Shown here piece after piece: positions 55,803 to 64,000 of a stretch of DNA of 64,000 bases. The translations under genes were made by a program, and so were the position numbers. Origin of the DNA: Blepharisma japonicum (Eukaryota; Ciliophora; Heterotrichea; Heterotrichida; Blepharismidae). How positions within the stretch are numbered: position 1 is the stretch's first letter; each line of letters starts with the position of its first letter. The notes beneath the pieces were generated by a model. It searched no databases and was not told the DNA's origin. It saw only the letters and a program-made list of their open reading frames with translations. Location: NCBI GenBank assembly GCA_949751835.1, contig CATKHK010000027.1, forward strand, positions 1 to 64,000. The letters are read 5' to 3'.

Positions 55803-58053
55803 ATGGTCGACCACTTTATCAAAGAACTCAAGCAAAAAGAAGCGATTTTAGACACCCGTAAAACAGATCTAGGGCTAATAGAATGAGTTCATAAAGTCCA
55901 TCCTGTAAATCAGTTTATAAGGAAAAATTTCACAGACCCAAATTATGAAAGCCAAGTATTAAATAAAGTAACTCATATAGAAGAACAATAAAATGGCAGC
56001 ATATCGCAAAGGCCTTGTATCAGAAATGCTGGGAAAAAGGCAAGCAGTCTCATTAATTTCTTCGCCGACGAAGGTGAAGAAAACGTGGATGTCGAGGCCA
56101 AAGTCAGGAAAAGCAATAAATAAACAGAGAGAAGTTGAGGTTATTCAGCAAATAAATTTTGAAACAAAAAATAGTATTCCTTCACTGATGGGAAGTGGAG
56201 TAAATTTATATAAAGGGATTGCTGAAATTTCAAGCCATTTTAAAATTCATGCAAATATGCCTGAAACGCTTATATTTGGCTATGGCTTTGAAAGCCCTAC
56301 TCTATTATACACAAATGAAGATGGTATACTTCAAGCTCAGCAAAAATTGTCGATTTCTCAAATTGAAATATTTATAAAAATATTAGAAACATGAAGGCTT
56401 TGTAATTATAGCGGTGTAGCTTGCCCTCTATGCATTGAGATTACTTTGGATAGTCAATATAATAAAATTTTGATGAGAGAAAATGAGCTTAAATATGAAA
56501 TAAAAAATTCCTATAAAAATGATTTAATCATTCAAAGATATATTTTGCCAAAAGGAAGAAAAGCTTCAAAAATTAGGATTGTTTGGACATCAAAAGAGCT
56601 AAAAATCTATAAAATCACAAATATAAATAGAATGGATGGAAAAAAAGAACAAAACCCATTAGACAGTGTTTATTATATAAACAAAACAGTTGATGCTCGG
56701 AAAAAATATGGAAATGAAGGGACTCCGCTTACAAATCATATTAAAGTTAGCAAAAAGAATCTTGAACAGTATAATAAATCATTAGAAAATGTAGAAATTT
56801 TGATAACAAAAGAAAAGAAAATTAAATCAACCACACACTCAAGTGAACAAAAATCAAGGGAGGCAGGAGAGTTTGAGTATGATTATGATGACGAAAGAAT
56901 CAAAAACTTTCCCTCTAAATTCCTTAATAATTCTATGTTTGACCAACGTTCATTGGCATCAAAAATTATATCAAAAAAGTCAAATTCTACGCAAAAGATA
57001 AAAAGCCTTGATAAAGATTTGCATGCCTATATAAAAGATTCAATCCCTGGGTTTTCACCACCTGCTACAATTAAAAAATTATATCAAAATTTATTGAAAA
57101 TGCCCCAGCAAGCAGAAGAGGATGAAGAGATTACATGAGATAGCTGTCAATTATCTCATAATTTTGGAAATAAATTAAGGAATATGTACTGCACTGATTT
57201 CCTTGACCCTGAAAAATCTGTGATTTATGAAATAAAATGTATAAAAAGCTATGAAAAAATTATAAAGCAGCTTCATGAAATAAGAAAGGCTATTAATTCA
57301 TTTTTACTTCAGAAAGAAAATAGCACACTTAGCCAGTTGGTGCTGGATTTTGCGGAAGACCAGTCAAATAATTTTTATTTTTTGAAAATTAAAGCATTTC
57401 AATGTGAACAAAAACCCAATAAAAGTATTCACCAAAAACAAAAAAATTTAAGCTTTATATGCCAAGGCAAACACTGTTCTAATTATATATCTGATTCTCA
57501 ATTTTTTGGAAACGACTCATTAAATTTTACTACAGATTCTGATAAAAGTGGAAAATTTCTAATTTTAAGAGGAAATATGATAGATGATAAAAATGAAGAA
57601 AAAGATCTCGCGAAAATGCTTAATCCAAGACTTTATGAAAGAGTTCCTGTATGCCGCAACTGCTATAATACTTATAAATTAAAAGAAAAAGGAAATATCA
57701 GTCAATATCAAAAAACAATTCTTCTCACAAAAAACAAAGAAAAAAAGCAAAAGCGAATTGACCAATTAATAGAAGAAATCAATCCGCTGATAGCTGAAAA
57801 GTGCACAGAAAGCTCAAATACAGATTTTCTGCTAAAAAGAAGCGAGTCTTTACAATTTCGCAGACAAATTAAAACTGTAAAGCCTGAAATACTTCAGCCA
57901 CTATGTCAAACTAAGCCTAGCAAGGTAAAATCATCCTTATCTAGTCCAAAATCAACAAAAGCCATTTATTTTAAGAAGAAATTGATTGAAATTCGTCAAG
58001 CTGCCAATGAGTTAGAATTTCCTACACACCTTAATAAATCTTCATTAATATAA
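55803..58053 (+). CDS. Large unidentified protein
   Basis: The product is 744 residues after removing a 16-nt intron (55968-55983), with Trp-TGA at 55887, 56392 and 57136. The intron joins a short first exon (ATG at 55803) to the main frame; without it two ORFs one base apart would result. The region at about 130-170 has C-x2-C (ACPLCIEI), and C-terminal cysteines occur in pairs (CQGKHC, PVCRNC), so zinc binding is possible. Much is Lys/Ser-rich and disordered. No family is recognised. Next gene begins 13 nt after the stop. Confidence 0.76.
55968..55983 (+). other. 16-nt intron
   Basis: GTAACTCATATAGAAG has GT..AG ends. Its removal changes frame by one and fuses the 62-codon first frame with the main coding frame through NKNNKMAAYR. 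Confidence 0.82.
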
Positions 58054-58066
58054 ATAAATTTGCAAG

Positions 58067-58540
58067 ATGGTGTTTATGAGTGAAGTTCTCAATTATATAA
58101 GCTTTAAGACAAGGATAAACCCATCCAAGCTTTCTTCATTTACCCCAAACAACTTAACACCTGAAATGAGACTGACTTTGGCTAAACATAGAATTTGGGG
58201 TCATATTATAGGAGGAAATGTAAGAACTGGGATGAGATTTCTTAGAAATATACCTAAAGGACAAAGCAAGCTTGACTATTTTAAAGGCGCTTTTGAATAT
58301 GAGATGTTCCCTGTAGATCTTTCTGACGAAATCCCTCCAATTGCAGCAAAACAAATGGTTGCTGATAGAAAAGCTCTCAGAGGCAGACAATTATGCTTCC
58401 TTCCTCTTAAGAGTGTACACTCAGTTCCAAAATATGAAAGAAAGAGATACCTATGGAGAGAAGAAAGACGTAAACAAAGAGAAGCTCAGTTTGGAAACAA
58501 AGCAGTCACTATCGAAAACACTCGAGACATGGAGTACTAA
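58067..58540 (+). CDS. Possible mitochondrial ribosomal protein mS33
   Basis: The product is 157 residues, intronless. The block LAKHRIWGHIIGGNVRTGMRF at residues 38-58 resembles the RIFGH...R-G-x-K-x-L motif of mitochondrial small-subunit protein mS33. The C-terminal stretch (KRYLWREERRKQREAQFG) is basic, as in ribosomal proteins. The N-terminus (MVFMSEVLNYISFKTRIN) could be a weak mitochondrial presequence. Assignment is by eye from short motifs, so moderate only; an unrelated basic protein remains possible. Confidence 0.6.
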   Translation: MVFMSEVLNYISFKTRINPSKLSSFTPNNLTPEMRLTLAKHRIWGHIIGGNVRTGMRFLRNIPKGQSKLDYFKGAFEYEMFPVDLSDEIPPIAAKQMVADRKALRGRQLCFLPLKSVHSVPKYERKRYLWREERRKQREAQFGNKAVTIENTRDMEY

Positions 58541-58579
58541 AAATAAGCTTATTAGAATTTTAGGAAATTTTATAATTAA

Positions 58580-61216
58580 ATGGCTCTTTCAGGACTGAAA
58601 AACATCCTCGGAATCAAAGGGGAGTCCAAAAAGAAGCAAGAAGCCTTTGAAAGCTCAGAAACTAGCCCAGAAATGGAGTACCTAATTATCTCTAGCTTGC
58701 AGCATTTAGGAATCCCAAAATATACAACAAAAACTTTTACATATGATAAAATTCAAGGACTTGCTGCTGTTGGGACTTTGACTGGATCTATTAAAATCTT
58801 TGGCAAGCAAGGAATTGAAGCAATAATAGAAGGCGAAAAACAACACCCAATAGAATTTTTAGCATTTATTACGAATAAAGGAGTTTTAGTAAGCAATAGC
58901 AACATTGGAAGAAATTTGACGTTTTGGAGCATTGAAGAGATGAGGGTAAAATTAACAATCCCAATTGATTTTCTAGTGTCAAAATTGTATTACCCTGATG
59001 ATGGAGACTTTGTATATTTAGGTACACATGGAGGAGAATTAAGAGTTTTAGATGTAGAACAAAAAAGACTGACTGCTTATGGGCTAAGTTTTTCACTACT
59101 ATATCCTGATCAAGCTGAAGACCCAATTATTGACTTATCATTTCACCCTGAAAAGCCTGAAAAAATCTTAATTTGCTATGAACATCGTGGAATTGTAATA
59201 TGGGACTTCAAAAAAAATAAAGTAATTAAAAAGATTAACAACACCCAGCCTACCCATTGCGCAGCCTGGACACGGGATGGGAATTCAATTGTGTGTGGTC
59301 TAAGAGATGGGTCTATTGCTTTTTGGAATTTACAAGAAAAAAAGCCATTTATTTATAAATCATTAAAACCAGACCCCGATGTAAATGATATTAATCTAAC
59401 TGCTATTGATACAATTATATGTATGGTTGACAAAACTATCGTTATGGGAGGCCAGCCATTTAATTCCCCAAATCAAATCACGTGCTTTACAGGAGATGAA
59501 ATAAATACTTCCTTTGTTTATACTTTACCGTCAGAAACCCTCCCATTGCAGATTTTTTCAATTCAGAATATTGATGATGGGGTAATTAAAGAAGTTTTGG
59601 TCATTGTGACTCAGGATGCATCAATATTAATTCATGATTTTAAATCTCCTTATCCATTTTACCCTACTGAAATATTTGGGTCTTTACAAGTGTATTGTAG
59701 TAGATATTATACGATGGCGAATGAAGGACAAGAAGTGATGAATTTGATAGAAAGTATGGCATCGCCAGAGTTTGAGCTTGTTCTTAATGGAGGAATTGTG
59801 AGTGAAACTTATCAAGATATTTATGGGATGCTTATAACGGCTCATTCTTCAGGTTTGATAAGATTTTGGTGTGTTTCTAATGCGAGGACTTATAATTTGA
59901 TGAATTTATCACTTCTTAGCCAAGAAAAAAATCCCTATTTTAGAGGCTCTCTTTTTATTTTCAATGAAGTTGCTGATGAAAATTGTAAAATTTCTGCTCT
60001 TGAAATATCTATTGAAATGAGAAAGCTAATAGTCGCTTTTGATATAGGGAAAATAGGAATTTGGCAAATAGGAATTAATGAAATTAATTTATTAGGAATT
60101 CATCAAGTTCATGCATCACCAATCCTTGATTTAAAAGTAAAAGGATCATTTATAATATCAGGAGATCTTGTAGGAGGTTTATCAATATTCAATATGGATT
60201 CCAATGAAATAATATATACATATGACCTAAAAATATCTAGAAAAAGCGAAATCTCAAAGCAGCAAATTTCGATAAGCCAAATAGAAATTTATGATAATAT
60301 AGCTGCAGTTTCTGTATCAAATGGACTTGTGCATTTATTTGATTTTAATACTATGCAGCTGCAGCCTCCAGTAAAGTCTCCAAAAATTGATTTAAAATCA
60401 GAAGTTCCGAAGAGAAGCGACGTTGGGATCTTAAAAATGCTTTATACTTCAATAGATCAGCAAAAAGTCCTAATTGCTTATGAAAAAAGTATGCATCTTG
60501 TGCAGTGGCCTTCACTAGAAGTCCAAGCATCTCAATACTGGCTTACGCCCATTGTCTCAACCAATTTACTTTATTTAAGAAGTGAGGTCTATGCGGCCCT
60601 GCTGCATTCTGATGGTATGATGTCGCTGCTAAGAACTGATACCTTAGAAAGGATATGGAAATCAAAAATATCAATTCCAATTGAGTAATCTTTATTTAGA
60701 GCAAATTATAGAGAATTTAATATGTCATTTGATGGGCATTTTATAATAACTACAAGCTCTAAACAGATATTGACTGGTTGGCTTACGTTTTTTGATGAGT
60801 CTAGAGCTGAGTGTAGTTTAGTTTTATTTAATAAAAATGCTACCAATGATTTTAGAAAAGAAAAAAAATCTACAAAATTTTTAGGTTTCAAAGTTAATCG
60901 TGAAGTAAATTTTAATGGAATTTGTAAGAAATATTTAGTTGAAAAACCAAATAAAAAATGCATTATCCAAGAAAAAGAAATTGAAGAAGTTAAACCGCAA
61001 GAAGAAGAAGAGAAAAAAGGACTTGAAGAGGAAATGAAAATTGGAGAATTAGGAAATGCAATGGAAAAAGCACTACAAGGAGTAAAAGAAAGAGGAGAAA
61101 AAATACAGAATTTGGATGTTAAGATTAAAAATATGGCTGAGCAAGCTAAGTCGTGGGCAGACATGATAAAAGAACAAGCAGAAAAAGAGAAAAATAAGAA
61201 GTGGTGGCAATTGTAA
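58580..61216 (+). CDS. Tomosyn/Lgl-family WD40 protein with R-SNARE tail
   Basis: This 873-residue protein has N-terminal WD40 beta-propellers of the Lgl/tomosyn type. The opening FTYDKIQGLAAVGTLTGSIKIFGKQGIE block at about residues 52-80 is diagnostic. At residues 823-873 there is a v-SNARE-like coiled coil with the zero-layer Arg (R833 in VKERGEKIQNLD) and an end KKWWQL, and no membrane anchor. Tomosyn-type proteins bind syntaxin/SNAP-25 and hold back vesicle fusion. The tail is joined only after splicing a 15-nt intron (60685-60699); unspliced RNA stops at TAA after SIPIE, leaving the propellers alone. It fits secretory regulation in a cell with many extrusomes. No TGA codons. Confidence 0.9.
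60685..60699 (+). other. 15-nt intron before the SNARE exon
   Basis: GTAATCTTTATTTAG has GT..AG ends and splits a GAA codon (phase 2). Unspliced it contributes an immediate TAA. The frame after it encodes the last 171 residues including the R-SNARE. Confidence 0.9.
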
Positions 61217-61867
61217 TGTGCTTTATATTATAAATTTAATTTATATTAAGTACATAGATTTTTTTGGAAGTTTTTTTCTGTATTGCTTTTTATGAATCAT
61301 CAACTTACAAAATTAATTTCTTGAAAATTTTAACTTAATTTAAAGCATTCCCTTAATTTAATTTAATTGTCTTTCCTATTCACTATTTTGATAAACTAAA
61401 TAAATAATCCCGGGGCTAATTATATCTCCAATGAAGATTTAGGCTTTTAGACTATATATACATGGTAAAATCCAGAAATAATAATTTTAATTATCTTCAA
61501 GTGCACACATTTCTTAGTTGCTTCAGTAATTCATTTCTAATTTGCATGGCTTGTGATCAATTATTATTCTAAAATGTTTTCAAAATTTATAAAAAAGCTT
61601 TCCTTATTTTTCCATAATTATTATAGAAACATGAATTTATTATAATATGCATATGCAAAATTTAGTACTATTTCAATACTAGAAAGAGCTTTCTAAGCAG
61701 CTGTCTTATATTACATTTAAGGTTATCACCCAGTTGATGGGTCAACTTCTCTAGAAAGCAGCTGTCTTAATAAAGATTTAAAAACCATTTATGACTCTAA
61801 AAAAGAATTTAAATAAATTAAAAGATACCAAAATACTTCTTATTATTTATTTATCTTAAAATTTAAT
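61217..61867. other. Intergenic region with a small structured repeat
   Basis: This is about 650 bp between two convergent genes. Near 61695-61769 a 14-bp sequence AAGCAGCTGTCTTA occurs twice (61695-61708 and 61756-61769) around a hairpin-forming stretch CCCAGTTGATGGG. The function is unknown; it could be a small structured RNA or a 3' regulatory element. The rest is AT-rich and empty. Confidence 0.5.
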
Positions 61868-62824
61868 TTAATTATATTTTGCTTCTTCCTCAGGCATCAT
61901 CTGAAATAAATCATCAGCTATTTCCATAACTTTAAGAGACCTATTATGAATGTCAATGCTTTCTAGCATTTCCATCATACTCTCATCAATTAATTTTTGA
62001 GCATTTTTTTCAATAACTTCATCATTATCGTCCTATTTAGTTTTTACCAGAATTAAATCAATTAAATGTTCCAAAAGCCTACACAAAATTTCATCAGAAT
62101 CCCCATCTCTAATAAGTAGCTGTATTAAATCATGAACTCCTTTATTTTTAAAAAAAATTGACTGTGCCATTTCATTCCCTTTATAAATTCTCGCACAAGT
62201 TGCAGCTGACAGAAGCCTTAACTGCTTAATTTGAGAGGAAAGAAAAGGTATTAAATTTTGTAACAGATTTTTTGAAATTAATTCATGTTTCAGCTCATTT
62301 GAGGTATCATCAAGAGAATGATAAAGAAATAAAAAAGAAAAATCTCGCTGATCTTCTGTTCCAGATTTTATACTTAATATAAGGTGATCTTGGATATTTT
62401 TCAAAATTTCTTGTACTGATGAAGGATCATCTCAGGCAGCTTCTGCTAAATAAGCTAATGCTAAGCATCCTATTGTTTCAGGGGATTTTGCTCAGCTTTG
62501 CTTTATTTTTAGCTCATTTTGATCTAATTTATCGGTAAGGTAAACTCATTTAGAAATTTCTAGTCATTTTGCATCAGCTTTTAGATTGTTTAGTATAGAT
62601 AATTGGGAGTCTTCTTTTGGAAAGGTGCTTGGAAGGATTTCTGGGTCTGTGTTTTCTTTTAAGTTTCTTATTGGGGATTGAGTGGCCGATTGTACAACGA
62701 AATCTTGAGACAGCATGGCTACTACGTTAATATTTCTTCTAATTTTCCTAGAATTTAAATTTGAGCGTTGTTTGGTAGGTTTGCCTGCCTCTTGAGGTGC
62801 TTCTCGACCTTCGCAGCAGCCCAT
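61868..62824 (-). CDS. Probable lipid-anchored armadillo-like protein
   Basis: The product is 313 residues after removal of a 15-nt intron (62033-62047), with several Trp-TGA codons including 62564. The start at 62824 gives MGCCEGRE, a classic N-myristoylation plus palmitoylation site; upstream in-frame codons have no ATG. Residues about 120-290 are all-helical with Leu-rich spacing (LKHELISKNLLQNLIPFLSS, RLLSAATCARIYKGN) typical of ARM/HEAT repeats. It is probably membrane-tethered by its lipid. No specific family. The last 54 residues lie after the intron. Confidence 0.76.
62033..62047 (-). other. 15-nt intron
   Basis: On the minus strand this reads GTAAAAACTAAATAG, a phase-0 intron ending in an in-frame TAG. 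The frame after it is open to a TAA at 61868-61870. Confidence 0.88.
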
Positions 62825-63151
62825 ATACAATTTTTAAATAATTAATCAGCTATAAAAACGGCTTTGACCAGGATAAAATTTAGATCTAAATTAATGATGC
62901 TTTATTTTCTTTATATAATTTATGGTCTCATTGAAGCTAGGAGGATAAATATCTCTATAAATTAAAAAGAGCATTAAAATGCGCATAAAAGTCTAACAAT
63001 AGAAAGCAAGGATTCTTGAGCTATTACCAAAGGAGATTTAATTATTTGCTTCTAATATATACTTTCATTGGTACATTTTTAGGCTTTTCTAGCATTTTTC
63101 TTTCATATTTATAGAGATTTATAGAAAGAATTTTCCATTTCTATAAAAATA
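62825..63151. other. Divergent intergenic region
   Basis: This is about 330 bp of AT-rich DNA between two divergent genes. Nothing else is seen. Confidence 0.55.
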
Positions 63152-63982
63152 ATGTTGGATACAAATAATTTCAATTGGTATGATTCACTCTCAAAAGATA
63201 GCTTTTTACTCTTCAATTGTTTTAAAAGCAGCACGGAGCCCAGTGCATTCCACCCATGGGACAAAATCTCAGATTCTGGCTACAGCTTTCCATCTTCGTC
63301 CTACAATGAAAATTGCAATCCAAACATAAGAAAGGCAGGAAGAAAAACTGGAGACGACACAATAACTTTGAGTTATTTTTTTAGGGAGAAAAACAATCAG
63401 CCACCTAAAAAAGAATACTTGAGATGCCAACTTATCAGAGGCCACAAGCGAATTATAAGAAATTTAGCGAAAGGGATAATCCCAATAAAAACTTTAAATA
63501 AAGTAGACGTATGCCTAGAAATCTTTGATAGCTTTAACAAGCTGAAAAAGTGCTATGAGCAAAATAAAGAAGTGCTTAACAGAGTTTGCCAAACAGTAAA
63601 TGGGCCTAAAACAGATGGGCAAGCCAAAAGACAGAAAATTAAAGGAGCAGATTATGATTTGAGTAGAAGCTATAATAACAAGTATTGCAAATCGTATTTT
63701 GAGTCCTCTGAGGTAAGAGAAAGCTATCAGCTATATATAGATTTTTTATTTGCGAACAATAGTCCTAGTGAGCTTTCAAAGAAATTCAAGTTTTCTTGCT
63801 GCAAGTCAAAAAAACATGAAGATGAGTGTAGGATAAAATGAGATATGCTGAGAGATTATGTGAGAATTAAAATGATCCAAGATTTAGGAGTTAAGCACTG
63901 GGAGTGCCGCAAAGAGCAGGAGGATATTAGCCATGAAGTTTGCAATGAAGATTCTTGGCTTAATAAGAAAAGAAATGGATAA
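63152..63982 (+). CDS. Unidentified basic, Cys-containing protein
   Basis: The product is 276 residues, with Trp-TGA at 63839 and a TAA at 63980-63982. It is Lys/Arg-rich with scattered Cys and aromatic residues. A helical basic block (LRCQLIRGHKRIIRNLAKGI at about 89-108) and a second basic Cys cluster (KKFKFSCCKSKKHEDEC at about 210-226) are visible. The composition suggests nucleic-acid or nuclear association, but I do not recognise a domain. The first in-frame ATG is used. Confidence 0.72.
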
Positions 63983-64000
63983 TCAAAATTCAATGATAAG

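Overview
The window is nuclear DNA from a ciliate that reads TGA as tryptophan, uses TAA and TAG as stops, and has spliceosomal introns of only 15-16 nt. That combination fits the heterotrich Blepharisma (macronuclear genome) better than any other ciliate I know: Stentor uses the standard code, Condylostoma reassigns all three stops, and oligohymenophoreans reassign TAA/TAG. The DNA is AT-rich and genes are tightly packed (often 10-100 bp apart), on both strands, mostly intronless or with one to three tiny introns. Under the standard code many genes look shattered; all CDS entries here are read with TGA=Trp and with the introns removed.

Layout. 1-9.2 kb: tail of an unknown gene, a calpain-family cysteine protease with an intact catalytic triad, a very large multi-membrane-span PAS-domain protein, and a two-span membrane protein. 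9.5-16.6 kb: a tandem array of four minus-strand genes for an unrecognised family of roughly eight-span membrane proteins (two nearly alike, one intermediate, one divergent), with a coiled-coil gene inserted on the other strand. 16.9-31.9 kb: housekeeping and regulatory genes: elongation factor 2, a C2H2 zinc-finger protein, a cyclic-nucleotide-binding-domain protein, ribosomal eL34, a LITAF-domain protein, several small unknowns, cytosolic HSP70 with a perfect heat-shock element, and a CXC (tesmin/TSO1) protein. 32-44.3 kb: protein phosphatase 1, a TPR protein, ribosomal uS8, class I fructose-bisphosphate aldolase, a histidine-rich secreted protein, a chitin synthase-like enzyme broken by an assembly gap, a J-domain protein, and CTF8. 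45.6-64 kb: RCC1-repeat protein, several low-complexity/coiled-coil proteins, a WGR+SAM protein, a B-type cyclin, an ankyrin protein, a secreted superoxide dismutase homologue with altered second-sphere residues, a probable mitoribosomal mS33, a tomosyn/Lgl homologue whose R-SNARE tail is only joined after splicing, and a probable lipid-anchored armadillo-like protein.

There are no operons in the bacterial sense. Genes that must be highly expressed (EF2, HSP70, PP1, aldolase, ribosomal proteins) use only TGG for Trp, whereas membrane and unknown proteins use TGA freely. I see no tRNA, rRNA, CRISPR, transposon or virus-like element. The most notable items are the chitin synthase whose QRRRW tryptophan is a TGA codon, the tandem membrane-protein family, a GC-rich structured island at about 3.17-3.35 kb that may be an unannotated RNA, and the false 127-bp duplication flanking the N gap.
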